Shown here: positions 35,913 through 46,770 of the stretch, one piece after another
How positions within the stretch are numbered: the first letter of the stretch is position 1
How the letters are laid out: every line of letters begins with the position of its first letter
Notes under the pieces: model-generated
What the model saw: only the letters and a program-made list of their open reading frames with translations
Databases searched by the model: none
What the model was told of the DNA's origin: nothing
NCBI RefSeq assembly: GCF_003711515.1
Contig: NW_021167094.1
Span: 1 to 64,000, forward strand
DNA length: 64,000 nucleotides
Direction of reading: 5' to 3'
DNA from: Sodiomyces alkalinus F11
Taxonomy: Eukaryota > Ascomycota > Sordariomycetes > Glomerellales > Plectosphaerellaceae
Made by a program: the position numbers and the translations under genes

Positions 35913-37302
35913 TCAGTCCGCAGGAGAGCTGGTGAGAGGTACACGTCCCACTCCGGTATTGTCGGCACAATCGTCTGACATGGATCGGTCATCTCTCCGA
36001 ATCCAGCATCGGTATAGCCGTAGCGCCGTCGCCCGCCTGACTGCGCTTTTGACTGCAATAGTCCCGATCCCAGGGTGACTCTTTGACATCTCGCCAAGAC
36101 CTCCAAGAATCTTCTCACGCAAAATATTATCAGCACCCAGCAGTTGGGCATAACAACCTTCTTGTTTTGTTGTTGAAGAAGAAGAAGAAGAAGAAGAAGA
36201 AGAAGAAGAAAAGATCGTACCTTGCCTGTGGATCAACGTCTTGATAAACCAATAACCGCACTCCATCAAAGTAGGCGCCCAAGAGAACACAGCCAACACC
36301 TGTCCAAACCCCCACTCATTATCTTCGTACTCCTCTCCGGCAACGTCCCTCGCCTGCGTCCGATAATCAAACAACCACCCCAGCTGGAGAGCCTGGGACA
36401 CGCAGAGCGAGTAACCCGAGACGATGCCGTAAGCGAGTAACCACCGACGCGTCGAATTCGAACCGAAAAAGGTCTTCGCGACGGTGAAGATGACGTTGAC
36501 GACCACAACGAACGCGAGTACGGCGACGACGGCACCGTCGACGGCTTTCGTTCTCGTGATGACATGGTCCGGGCAGACGGCCGGGTTCGCCACGGCGTCG
36601 TTGTAGAGTGAGCGGAGGTTGTCCGGTTGGTACTCGATGGCGACGCCGAGAAGGGGGGGCAGGATGATAACACTTGTCAGGATCCTGCGCGTCGAGGGGC
36701 TGTGCTTGATGCGGTGCCACAGGCGCTTTGTCCGGTTCGGTCCGAAGCCGCCTTCGGAGAGGGAGAGGACGGTGGGGACGTAGATGACCTGGAGGGCGCA
36801 GAGGGCTTGGAAGGCGCCGAGTTTCTCGATGAGGTCTCGTTCGATGAGGGGCGGGCGTTGGACGAGGAGGACGAGGGATGAGATGGAGACGGCCATGGCG
36901 AAGATGGCTTGGGACGTCATGTAGGATTGCGAGAGACCTCGGAAGGACTGGTACGGTTCTTGATGGAGGAAGAGGGAGACTGATATTGCTATGGGGGTTA
37001 AGAAGGAGAGAGTGGTTTGGATCGTGTATGCCACCATTGCCTATATGGAGATTTTATGTCTCAGCACTTCATCTCGACAGAGCAGATCAACTCGGGTCTT
37101 TTTGAAAAAAGAAGAGAAAAAAACAAGAGAAGAGGAACAGCAGGGTTCATACCCCAATACCGGCAATGTCTGGGTTTCCCGACCCGACAATTACGGCGCA
37201 TGCTTGGGGACATGATACAAGGAGCTGGGCGAGGTTAAGATGGCTGGCAGCGAGTATGGAGGAGATGTCCCCATAGTCGTCGCAGTTCAAGGTATCACCC
37301 AT
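35913..37302 (-). CDS. Fungal multi-pass membrane protein, function unknown
   Basis: Exons (minus) 37,302-37,153, 37,040-36,221 and 36,157-35,913. The first exon starts MGDTLNCDDYGDIS and ends CAVIVGSGNPDIAGIG, joined in frame to AMVAYTIQTTLSF, a junction that fits a family of ascomycete integral membrane proteins with Cys residues near the N-terminus and a GNPDIAGIG-type motif just before span 1. About seven hydrophobic segments follow, with large polar loops containing GFGPNRTKRLWHRIK and NEWGFGQVLA. I cannot give a function; it resembles other uncharacterised fungal seven-span proteins. The second intron (36,158-36,220, 63 bp) carries a long TTC tract and is a multiple of three without a stop. 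The C-terminal exon is less certain than the rest. It is divergent from the FAD oxidoreductase gene. Confidence 0.7.
36177..36210. repeat. GAA/TTC trinucleotide microsatellite
   Basis: About eleven GAA units on the plus strand (TTC on the coding minus strand), inside the proposed second intron of the membrane-protein gene. If the intron is kept, the units code for a serine run. Confidence 0.9.
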
Positions 37303-38161
37303 TTCTACACAATCGAGGGCTGTGGGACAAGAAAAGGGTGGATTTCGATCTTGCCATTATGTCAACTTGCACGACCTATATACGTTGACGGTTTGAATTT
37401 TGAGACGGAGGAAAGGAGGGCCGTTTTAGCCTTTAGGTTGAGAAGCGAATCAAGATAACGCATACGCGTGGAATGGCGCAGGCGAGTTATGTATGTAGCC
37501 GCCCTCAAGGCATATTGGTGGCCGGCCTCCTGTAGCCCGCAGGCGGCATGGCTATTTTTAGGGGCCACCACCTATCATGTGGGCATGACGAGGCTGTGCT
37601 ATTTCGAACGGCTGGGTTGACCGTCCCAGGGCCATGGTTCCCAGGCGCCTGCACTCACACGCCGCCCGGGCAGGCAGTTCTGTAAGGTAAGGTACCTTCC
37701 TTTTCTTACCTTCAGGGTACTCCATGGTAGGTTTTTCAGCTGCGAAGCATGTAAAGTGAAAAGGCGAGTTTGAGGTGTACCAGAGCAGGCGAATCGCAGC
37801 ACGAAGTACGAAGTACAGTACCTAAAAGTCAGTGCAGCAGCCAACCCTCTGAGGCTATTATGTAATTCATCTATACAGGTACTACAGGTACGAGTACAGC
37901 TCTCGCCAACGAAGGACTCCAGGTACCTGCCCCAATACAGTACCTAAGGTACTTCTTGCCGAGGTACACCCTTATCTTCGTAGACGGGGTACATGGAGGG
38001 GGTTCGGTTCCCTTTTGACATCTCACCGTCAGACAGAGACCTTTCTGTTAGTCAATTCCAGACACATCTGCATCACTCTGGCCGTCCCTCCATTCCCCGA
38101 ACAGACGGCGCGCGACCTTGTCCACCGAGCCAAGTGAGGTCTAGGCGCCAACGAGCTGGCC
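37303..38161. other. Divergent intergenic region with TACC/GGTA repeats
   Basis: Upstream region of both the minus-strand membrane protein and the plus-strand FAD oxidoreductase. Rich in short GGTACC/TAAGGTA/CAGTACCT words (37,683-37,699, 37,818-37,822 and 37,876-37,970). No gene supported. Confidence 0.5.
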
Positions 38162-38604
38162 ATGACAGGCATAACGCTGCAGGACGGCCAGGCCGACCTC
38201 CCTTCCGAACGCAGCACGCGGTCGTACTGGCACAGAGAACCGTCCAAAGTGCTGCTGGGTCACCGCACGACTCCCTCTCTCCCGTCCACGGCTGACGTGG
38301 TCGTTATCGGTAGCGGCATTACCGGTGCCTTTGCAGCTCGGTTTCTCAAGGAACCGGGCGTCGGGGATGGTACCGAAGTGCTGATGCTTGAGGCGAGGGA
38401 GGCTTGCTGGGGTGCTACGGGAAGGGTAAGTGATTGTGCAAGTTCCCTGTAGCTGAATTGGCCTCCCATAGTCAGTATTCGGCGGAATTCCTGGATGAGA
38501 CTTTGCCATTCCAAGTGGAACTTTTACGGTCTGTTCGGGCCCCCAAGCGTTGAGGTTTAACTTGACTGTCTTTACTCCCCCCGTGCCGTCGTTGATACTA
38601 TAAA

Positions 38605-38652
<48 letters not shown>

Positions 38653-39985
38653 TACCTACCTTACCTTGGCTATCAAATGGTTCCAGGCACACTAAAACGG
38701 TACGTATCAGAACGGGGGCCACTGCCAACCCAACGTATCCGCCCTCGCCCCGGCGATAGCCCATTTCGAGGTGCAAACGTACGCTTTTCTCCACGACCTC
38801 GTCGCCTCTCACGGCATACCTTGCGACTGGACCCCGCTTCGTGGTGTCCACGCCTTCTACACCCCGGACCTCCTCGCCCAAGCGGCCCTCCGTCTCGGGG
38901 ACCTTGTCCGATCACACCCGCAGCTCGCCGCCGGCGCTCGCGTCGTCAGGTCGGCCGAGGAGCTCGCCCATCTCCGCATTCCCGGGGCCGTAGGGGCCGT
39001 GGTGCAGATGGCCGCGGCGAGCTGCTGGCCCTACAAGCTCGTGAGCTGGGTGCTGGAGGACCTCTTGCGGCGGTTCGGGGGGGAAAGGAAGGCCGCCGGC
39101 GCCGGCGCGCACAGGGGGTTCAACCTCCAGACCAACACGCCGGTCACCTGTCTCCAGAAGCTGGACGGAGCGGGAGCCGGAGCCGGGGCGGGAGCCGGAG
39201 CGGTCGACGGGTACCGATGGATGGTGCACACGCCTCGGGGACAGGTGGCGGCGCGGCGCGTCCTCCTCGCGTGTAACGGGTACACGTCCCGGCTGGTGCG
39301 GGCCTTCTCGGACCTCATCGTGCCGGTGCGCGGCCAGGTGGCTGCGCTTGTGCCGCGGCCGGGCCAGGATGCCCTGTCGCACAGTTACGTCTTCATGGGA
39401 GTGCCCCCCGACGGGCCGATCCGGGACGATTACTTGATCCAGCGGCCTCGGGGCGGGGGTGAGTTGATACTCGGCGGGGGGAGAAGCCGGGGGACGGGCA
39501 AAGGGGTTGGGGTGAGCGCGGATGACTGGGTCGATCCAGTGGTAGCGAGGTATCTCCGACGCGTGCTTGCGAGGTCGATGCAGTTGTTAGGCGGGGAGGG
39601 AGAAAGGGAGAGGGTGGATAATAGGGAGATGGGAGAGGAGGAAAAGGGGGAGATGAAGGCGGATTATGAGTGGACGGGCATCATGGGGTTCTCCCGGGAC
39701 GGGTGCCCTTGGGTCGGTGAGGTGCCGGCCTGGTTGGGGGGAGGAGACGGCCTATGGGTGGCGGCAGGCTACACGGGACACGGGATGCCGCAGGCAGCGT
39801 TATGTGCGAAGGCAGTGGTGAACATGATGATGGGCGGGGGTGGTCGTGGTGGTGATGGTGGTGACGGTGGGAAAGAGGATGGCGTTGAGCTGCCAGACGA
39901 CTTCCGTGTAACCAAGGAAAGGGTGGAAAGGGTGAGGAGCATGGACACCGTTCGTGAGGCTGACGATAAGAATATGTTTCTTTGA
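38162..39985 (+). CDS. FAD-dependent oxidoreductase, D-amino-acid-oxidase/DadA-like family
   Basis: Probable flavoenzyme oxidising an amine or amino acid; the substrate cannot be told from sequence. Exons 38,162-38,425 and 38,711-39,985, 512 aa. The N-terminal Rossmann motif ADVVVIGSGITG (Gly50, Gly52, Gly55) binds FAD, and LEAREACWGATGR followed by NGGHCQPN across the splice junction is the second conserved FAD segment of the family. The C-terminal EWTGIMGFSRDGCPWVGEVP and YTGHGMPQAALCAKAV are the DAO-family closing motifs that contact the flavin. An unusual low-complexity GAGAGAGAGA run lies near residue 225 and a charged ERERVDNREMGEEEKGE insertion near 390. The 285-bp intron carries a TC microsatellite. 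No signal peptide or PTS1. Confidence 0.85.
38609..38648. repeat. TC dinucleotide microsatellite
   Basis: About 20 TC units inside the intron of the FAD oxidoreductase gene, followed by a CCTACCTACCTTACC stretch. The tract extends the polypyrimidine character of this intron. Confidence 0.9.
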
Positions 39986-41012
39986 GGTTCGCATGAATAT
40001 CCTGATACATAATTGCCCGCAAGTATCCCTGATCTTACTGAGTACCTACTTTAATTGACAGCGAAGTGATCAATGCTCAATGGCAGTTGACTCGAGCTTG
40101 TGATCTTGGTCAGGGAAGAACCTTGGAAGACTCAACGTCGAATTACTTATTAATAAGGTAAGGTATGTACAAAAAGTGCGGAGCAATTAATTATTAATTA
40201 TTACCTGAGTTCCTTTATTTCATAAGGTAGGTAACGACAGAAGGGTTTCCGGAGGAGCCGGAACTTGGAGGGGCCGTTTCCCCCCCCCCCCCCCCTTCCC
40301 CGCTCCGCCCCACTTTGGTGTCCGAGGAGCATCGGTACTTGTGTCGCAGTCAAGAACTTGTCACACATGCGCCACATGCACCTCCTCCTAGTGCTCACTC
40401 GGTGCCGACATTCCCGCTGACAAGGTACAGATAGATACCTTACTCTTCACACTATAGACTCCTGTAATAAAGTAGCGGTACATATGAGGAACACGCATGC
40501 GGGTACCTCTCTGTCTTTTTGCCCAACTGGCAAATGACCACCAAAGTTATTACCACGTTGGCTGACAACTGGACAACTGACAACGCATAATTACCCTCAC
40601 TCGTTTCCTTCCCTTTCATCCCCCCCAACACTTCATCTTACTCTTTCGCGGATTTTCCAAGCGGTTGGGCGTGTGTCTGTTCAAGCGGCAGAGAACTTTC
40701 CCCCGCTCAGTCCGCTTGGTACCTGACCTTATGGATGCGTTCCCTTTCGGAACCCTTCCACGAATCCGTTCCATAGCCGCCGCCCCGCGCCGACTTCGCT
40801 GGCCCAGGTAGCCGGGGTAGTCCAGTCCGCCCTTTGCTGCATCTCACCCACCGACTCGTTCCTCAAGTTGTGTGTCTCTGTCCTTTTTGGCTTGCCTGCT
40901 CTCATCTCTTCTCTGATTTTTTTTTTCCTTTTTTTTTTCTTCCTTCTTTCTTCTATTTCTTAGATGACAGTGGCTTGACGGCGGTCGCCCACCCTCCTTT
41001 CCAACCACCACG
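39986..41012. other. Intergenic region upstream of vps62
   Basis: 1.0 kb with no supported gene. Contains a 16-base C homopolymer (40,280-40,295), an ATTAATTATTAATTATTA palindromic AT stretch (about 40,185-40,203), and a T/C-rich tract just before the next start (40,915-40,960). Confidence 0.5.
40280..40295. repeat. Poly-C homopolymer
   Basis: Run of 16 C within a C-rich stretch of intergenic DNA; length is prone to sequencing and replication error. Confidence 0.9.
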
Positions 41013-42680
41013 ATGTACTTACGACGCATCGCCATTATCGTCTTCCTCTTCGTTGCCGCCTCTTTCGTGGCCTGGTTTTTGCCTCGATATCTCGATCCGA
41101 CGCCCCCAGATCAAGAGAAACAACTCCGGGACAAGAGATGGGTCAGCAGCAGTCCGTATTGGCTCGACCGACAGGCCTGCAGGTGGCTGAGCCTTTGCGG
41201 TGTCCACCACCTAACCTGGGACCCCGCCGCCCTATTGCCGTGGGGAAACGGCACCGACGATGATTTCTTCGCCGACCGACTGGAGCTTCGGTCGCTGTAC
41301 AACGAGGAAGGCAGACATCGAGGCTGGGAGAACGCTCGCCGGACGAGGCGTTCCCCCCAGGCGCAGGGCTCCGACTCCGACTCCGACTCCGACTCCGACT
41401 CGGACGAAACACGTTCCCGCATTCCCGATTACGTCCTCAAATATGCGCCCTTGGTTCATCTTTACTCGGGCGAGAATTTCTGGCCCGCCGATATCGCCGA
41501 ACACGTCTTGCATATGGTTCCTTACCTGGAAGAAGACGCCTTGAATCGGACCGCTGTCCTCGCCAATCTCCATGAGCTAAACGAGGAAGACGGTCGTGTC
41601 TTTCTGACCGCCGCCGAAGACGTGGAATCAAGACCCCCGTGGCTGCACAGCGAAGTCGGCATTCCCGAGCCCTGGGAAGATGAGTCTGACGACCAGGATG
41701 ATTCCAGTAGCGCCGAGAGCTCCGGTACCCATTCCCCAGGTGGCCGGTCCAAGCATGAAGGAGGTACCGACACCACCTGGTTTGATGCGTCCCGCGACAG
41801 CCCCGTCCACCGCATTTCCGACCCCCGTCGCTTGGAGAAGAATACGTTTGCATCCAGGCGCAATGCGCAGTTGGTTTCCCGCAGGGACCAGCGACCCATG
41901 GTGTCGGAACCGTCATCCACCACCCACAAGCCTGACGAAAAGGGGCACTCCAAGGCACCGGCTATCCTGATTCTCGTAGACAAAGGCAACGGCATAGTCG
42001 ACGCCTTCTGGTTCTTTTTCTACTCGTACAACCTTGGCCAGACCGTCCTCAACATCCGATTCGGCAACCACGTCGCCGACTGGGAGCATTGTCTGATTCG
42101 CTTCGAACACGGCGAGCCGCGCGGCATCTTCTTCTCCGAGCACGAGGGCGGCCAGGCCTACACCTACGAAGCCGTCGAGAAGATGGACGGCCGGCCCGTC
42201 ATCTACTCGGCCGTCGGCAGCCACGCCATGTACGCCCAGCCGGGGAACCACCCCTACATCCTCCCCTTCAACATGCTCAAGGACGTCACCGACCGCGGAC
42301 CCCTCTGGGATCCCTCCAAGAATACCTACTCCTACTGGTACGACCATGTCCAGGACCTCGATGACGGGCTCGATCTCGACGACGATCTGGACGGCGAGGT
42401 CGAGCTGCTCTCGACTCACCGTCACGCCAACGCTACCAGTCTCGTGCCCACCTCCGAGAACCCGGACGCTCCGACCAGCTGGTTTCACTTTGCCGGGCCT
42501 TGGGGCGACCAGGTGTATTCCCTCGCCGACCGTCGCCAGTGGCGCCTCTTCAGCCAATATCATTATGTCACCGGGCCGCTGGGCCCCAAGTTCAAGCGCC
42601 TCGGCCGCGAGAGACTCTGTACGGCTGACGGCTGTCGCATTCTCGAGACTCTTGAGCCCGGTCAGACCTGGTATGGCTGA
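41013..42680 (+). CDS. vps62: Vacuolar protein sorting-associated protein 62 (VPS62)-like
   Basis: Single exon, 555 aa. Residues 5-25 form an uncleaved N-terminal membrane anchor, so the bulk of the protein is probably lumenal or outside the cytosol. The conserved VPS62 region starts at YVLKYAPLVHLYSGENFWP (near residue 142) and resumes after a disordered linker at AFWFFFYSYNLGQTV, VADWEHCLIRFEHGEP, SEHEGGQAYTYEAVEK and SAVGSHAMYAQPGNHPY, ending in the WFHFAGPWGDQVYS block. The family is named from yeast VPS62, whose loss disturbs cytoplasm-to-vacuole protein delivery; the biochemical activity is unknown. A Ser-Asp dipeptide run (41,368-41,403) and a 100-residue Ser/Asp-rich linker are variable. 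Confidence 0.85.
   Translation: MYLRRIAIIVFLFVAASFVAWFLPRYLDPTPPDQEKQLRDKRWVSSSPYWLDRQACRWLSLCGVHHLTWDPAALLPWGNGTDDDFFADRLELRSLYNEEGRHRGWENARRTRRSPQAQGSDSDSDSDSDSDETRSRIPDYVLKYAPLVHLYSGENFWPADIAEHVLHMVPYLEEDALNRTAVLANLHELNEEDGRVFLTAAEDVESRPPWLHSEVGIPEPWEDESDDQDDSSSAESSGTHSPGGRSKHEGGTDTTWFDASRDSPVHRISDPRRLEKNTFASRRNAQLVSRRDQRPMVSEPSSTTHKPDEKGHSKAPAILILVDKGNGIVDAFWFFFYSYNLGQTVLNIRFGNHVADWEHCLIRFEHGEPRGIFFSEHEGGQAYTYEAVEKMDGRPVIYSAVGSHAMYAQPGNHPYILPFNMLKDVTDRGPLWDPSKNTYSYWYDHVQDLDDGLDLDDDLDGEVELLSTHRHANATSLVPTSENPDAPTSWFHFAGPWGDQVYSLADRRQWRLFSQYHYVTGPLGPKFKRLGRERLCTADGCRILETLEPGQTWYG
41368..41403 (+). repeat. TCCGAC hexamer repeat in vps62 coding sequence
   Basis: Six units of TCCGAC encode a Ser-Asp dipeptide run in the variable linker of the VPS62-like protein. 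In-frame hexamer expansion or loss would alter only the length of an acidic spacer. Confidence 0.85.
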
Positions 42681-43836
42681 CGTGGAGGAACGGGGTCTTT
42701 TTCTTTCTTTCTTTCTTTTTTTTTCTTTTTTTTCCTTCCCCAAGCCTTCAGTTTTAAGGCTGTCCCTTGACTTCATGAATTCAAAGACAAATATCCCTAT
42801 CATCACAAATTATCCGGAATATAGACCACGACTCGGGAATCCTATGGACAGGATACGTACAGTACACTCTTTTACGACGAACAAAACGACTTGCCGCTTT
42901 CATGTATTACACACAACACACGGTTTCAGCCTTCGTTTGGTTTATAGACAAGACAAAGAGCAAAAGAAGACGAAAAAGACATTGGCCACCTCGCCCACCC
43001 GGACAAGTCGTCTGGCAGATCGGTAGGTATACTATCATTCGGCGGGAAAGCGTCTTCTTTTCTCTTTTAGAATCGGGGCGTTCAGTTATTGCCTGTTGTT
43101 TCTTCGGCAGCGGTGGTCCACACGGCGTTTGTATATGTCGAGCCCCTGCTCTTATAGGTTGCGGCCGCGAGCCTGCCTCAGGATTTGGTTAGAACCCTCA
43201 TACCCTATCACACCTATACCCGTGCCGGCGATCAGCGCCGTTCAATAGACTTGCTCCTTCTTTTATGGATTTCTTATTGTGACTGTGCTGATGGGGTGAT
43301 GACGACGTCAACGGGGTCATCGCCAGAAAACACCATGTGATACGATAAAAATAAAAAGGCCATGACCATATCGGTCAGTATTTCGTTATAGATAGTGTTG
43401 AGATGGCATCTATATAATTGGGGGGAGAATGAGGTTGAGAGAGGGGAGTGCGACTCTCGTGAGTCGCAAGGTAGTGATACAGCCCGGCGGCGACCTTTCG
43501 TGTCTCAAAGACGCCAACGAAAAGATCTACACCCTCCCCTCCAAGTCTGAGCAATGGTCTTCCACGCTCTTCTAAGCCCGAGTCGCAACCAGTAAAAATG
43601 AACGGAGGTGATCGTGGGAGGATTCTATATCCTAATCCAATGGTCATGCCGAACCCTTGCCCTGCAAATAGTATAAGTAAGTATAGCCTCCTGAACGCCA
43701 CGTCCCGTATACCAAAAGTAAATGGTATGCCCCTGAGATTCAAGCCCCTCCAAGATCGCTGCGTAAAACCGTATTAAAGACGCCCAACCCAAAAAAATCG
43801 CCCATCGAACCGTTGGTTCAGGTACTAAACTGCGTT
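42681..43836. other. Convergent intergenic region
   Basis: 3' regions of vps62 (+) and of the 977-aa protein (-). T/C-rich after the vps62 stop. One open frame on the minus strand (43,743-43,375) has no recognisable content and I do not call it a gene. Confidence 0.5.
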
Positions 43837-46770
43837 TTATGATCGGTCATCGTCCTCGTGAATGTCAAAGTCCATGTCGTGATCGGCGCCGGGTAATTCC
43901 CATCCCCGGTTTGTGCTGGGGTACTCCGACGGCTGGCTGCTGGCGACAGAGGTGGCGTCGTCATCATCCTCTGCAGCGGGGGAGAACAAGGGATCGATGT
44001 TCTCCCCGTCAGAGACGTGGTCCAGGTCTTCGATGCCCGGCCATGGCTCATCCTCGGGCTGCAGCTGCCGAGGCTGCAGCACGTCACGGGAATTCTCCAC
44101 AAGCATCCCCCGAGCCCGTGCATCGCCGTCAAAATGGCTCATGCCATCGCCATGGTCGTGGTGGGGGGTAGTGCTGCCGACGTCTACGTCTTCCTCGTCA
44201 TGCCCGTCGGACGTATCACCATCCCCCATAGCGGGATTGTGTCGCGGCCGAGCGTCGGTAGGCGGCGCGTTACTGAAGGGCGTGGCATAATAAAGCGGCG
44301 TCACTCCACGAGCCTGATGATGTGGCGGCCACTCGTCACTGATAAACCCAGCCAGCGCCGGGCTAGGGGAGGCCGTCCAACGAGGAGTGTTGCGGGGGCG
44401 GCTGGGTGAGCGAGTCCGCTTCCGCTTGAGAGCCGTGGCAGCAGAAGGGCTACTGAGGGCATGGCCCTGGGCAGAACCGCCTTCGTTCCGCTGCTGACCA
44501 TAGGACGCGACCCGGCGTTTTGCTATGGATGGCGAGAAGGATTTCAGGGCCGATGGAGGCATGGAAGTAGTGCGGATGCGAAGGGGTCGAGACACTTGGG
44601 GTTCCCTTACGGACGGTGTCTGTCGGCGGGAGACGAAGGGGCTGGGAGAGCGCAGAGACGACTTCAAGGTGAAGAAGTGCTGAGACGGCGAGAGAGAGAT
44701 GCGCTGTCTGGCTTGGCGGAGGTTGAGTGAGGACTGAGCACTGGCGGGCTCGTCCAGCTGCTCGTTCCAATTCCAGTAGTCCTCGAGAGCATCGGCCTCT
44801 GGGACTTGAAGTGCTGCCGCTGAATGGGAGGAGTCGGGATAGACTCGGCTCAACTCGCGGATTTTCTGCCATGTCCAGCCCGAGTTAAATGCGTGCGCGT
44901 CTTGCAGGTAGGCCTCCGGGTGCGTGATGAAAAGCCGTGGCTCGGATGACCGCATTACCACGGAATTCAGAAAGGTTGCATCCCAGAGCGCTGGCGTGAC
45001 CATCTCGGCCGGTGCCAGAAAACGGAGACGAGAGTCCTTGTGAATCTTGCGAAGTGGTACCCATGGGTTCTGTAGACCGAGAAACCTGGCAATCTTGCCG
45101 TCGACGCTTCGACGCCGGGATGCAGGTGGTGGCGCCGCAGCCGACATGTCCGACAAGTTGTCGCCAAAGGCAGCATGGATGGCCGCCTGAACACTCCTAG
45201 CGTCGGGGCCCTTGACCGAGATGGTCCTGACGAGGCCACGGCTCCTCAGACGCTTATCGATGATGCTGCGAGGGCCACAAGCTTTAGGCAGGAGCCAGTC
45301 GTGGTCCCGGCCGGCCTCGGCCCAGTCGCCGCAAAACGGAGACTGTGCCCTCATGCTCGCGGCACTATGTGTGTTGGGCAGCTGCGTCCACTCGTCCATA
45401 TGGAGGGTGAGTTCCGTCTTAAAGTCGTACCTCTCCTGCCATATACGCCTCAGTGGGAAAGGGAGAAAAACGACTTCTACCTCCCAGGCATGCATGTACG
45501 ACGGCATATATGTGCGGAGCTGGAGAATCTGTGATTGCAGCGACTGAAGATGACTGAAGACTTCGCTGGATTCGGCGGCTCGGGAGGTGGCGTTGGTCGA
45601 AACGGAGACGACACTGTTTGTAGACTCATCAGCGCCCGGGCGACGACGGACTTGACGCGCGGTCCCGTTGCTGCTCGTGTCGTTCAAAAGCCTCTCGACT
45701 TCTTCGACTCGCACTTCAAGATCGGTAACGCGGAGGTCTGTCGAGTCATGCTTGTCGTGACATTCGTCGTGTCCCCCGGCCGAGAAGGAGACGTTTTCTA
45801 AGCGGTCTAGGCGCTGCTCATGCCCTTGAACGGTGTCCGATAAGTGCTGGAAAGTTTGCCGTGAGGGTCCTCCGAATATATCGGAGGCCGGCCTATCCTC
45901 AATAATCGGGTCTTGTGGGCGGCCGCGAGGTGTGTTGGCAGCCGACAGAGGAGGATCGTCAGCTTCGAGCATAGTGTGGTCTCCACCGGCATCCTGCTGA
46001 GCGGCTGTTGTTGCTGCCTGGATATCCTGGGACTTATCCTGGAGTGGGGACCTGGGATTAGACTGGGCGACACCACTTAGTGTCCGGAGGCCCCTTCCGG
46101 CGAAGGGGCGGAGATAGCGAGATTGACTAGACGTGGTCGAGCTGATTTGGGAGGCAATCAAACATTGCGGCGGGATGGGAGGCAGCGCCGAGTTGGCCGG
46201 CTGAGACTGCTGGACCGAGCCTCCCCAACGTAACGTATCTGGCAACCCGGAGCTTGCTTGTTGGCTGGGCAGGTTACCTTGTCTGGACTTTTGTTCCTCG
46301 AATCTGGTTTGTGGCGATGTCGCAAAGACGGCATCCTGATTCAAGAAGTCCAGGGGGTCGGGCAACCCGGTAGTTAAACGGAAAGATGCTTCCTGAACCA
46401 CTGGACTTAAGGGCTCCCGGGCTACCTTGGGTCTCTCATTTTCCTGGCCAAGAGTGGGACGAGCAGACGTAGGAGTCTCGGGAGCGCGGTCATCATCATG
46501 ATAGCAGGCATGGTGGCTACACATACACCAGGCGGAGTGATCGGAGCCCAGGTTGTCAGCGTAGGCCCTCCCAGCGGCGAAGCGGCTCCAAAAACGACGG
46601 CATCCACACTTTGTCCCGTTAGCACCGGGTGTCAAGTCCACGAAGTTGCATCCTCCAGCTGGCAGGTCGACTGGGTTTCGGGCGGGTTCCGCATCGTTGT
46701 ATATATTGAAGAAAGAGGAGCCGGGAAGAGGTGGATCAAACTGTGGTGCCGCCATTTGCGACGGCGGCAT
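43837..46770 (-). CDS. Fungal hypothetical protein with Cys/His-rich N-terminus and coiled coil
   Basis: Long uninterrupted frame of 977 aa, too long and too biased to be chance. The N-terminus has regularly placed Cys and His (C41, C55, C57, C82, C84, H86, H87, C89, H91; motif WCMCSHHACYH), which looks like a metal-binding module. A predicted coiled coil covers about residues 305-370 (HEQRLDRLEN, DLEVRVEEVERLL). A compact, non-repetitive domain follows at about 415-680, with tryptophan-rich motifs such as LQNPWVPLRKIHK and FNSGWTWQKIRELSRVYP. The C-terminal 300 residues are Ser/Pro/Arg-rich and disordered, with an acidic end. I recognise the N-terminal pattern from other unnamed ascomycete proteins but no function. 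A nuclear or chromatin role would be speculation. A second in-frame Met is five residues after the first. Confidence 0.8.
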   Translation of the reverse strand: MPPSQMAAPQFDPPLPGSSFFNIYNDAEPARNPVDLPAGGCNFVDLTPGANGTKCGCRRFWSRFAAGRAYADNLGSDHSAWCMCSHHACYHDDDRAPETPTSARPTLGQENERPKVAREPLSPVVQEASFRLTTGLPDPLDFLNQDAVFATSPQTRFEEQKSRQGNLPSQQASSGLPDTLRWGGSVQQSQPANSALPPIPPQCLIASQISSTTSSQSRYLRPFAGRGLRTLSGVAQSNPRSPLQDKSQDIQAATTAAQQDAGGDHTMLEADDPPLSAANTPRGRPQDPIIEDRPASDIFGGPSRQTFQHLSDTVQGHEQRLDRLENVSFSAGGHDECHDKHDSTDLRVTDLEVRVEEVERLLNDTSSNGTARQVRRRPGADESTNSVVSVSTNATSRAAESSEVFSHLQSLQSQILQLRTYMPSYMHAWEVEVVFLPFPLRRIWQERYDFKTELTLHMDEWTQLPNTHSAASMRAQSPFCGDWAEAGRDHDWLLPKACGPRSIIDKRLRSRGLVRTISVKGPDARSVQAAIHAAFGDNLSDMSAAAPPPASRRRSVDGKIARFLGLQNPWVPLRKIHKDSRLRFLAPAEMVTPALWDATFLNSVVMRSSEPRLFITHPEAYLQDAHAFNSGWTWQKIRELSRVYPDSSHSAAALQVPEADALEDYWNWNEQLDEPASAQSSLNLRQARQRISLSPSQHFFTLKSSLRSPSPFVSRRQTPSVREPQVSRPLRIRTTSMPPSALKSFSPSIAKRRVASYGQQRNEGGSAQGHALSSPSAATALKRKRTRSPSRPRNTPRWTASPSPALAGFISDEWPPHHQARGVTPLYYATPFSNAPPTDARPRHNPAMGDGDTSDGHDEEDVDVGSTTPHHDHGDGMSHFDGDARARGMLVENSRDVLQPRQLQPEDEPWPGIEDLDHVSDGENIDPLFSPAAEDDDDATSVASSQPSEYPSTNRGWELPGADHDMDFDIHEDDDRS

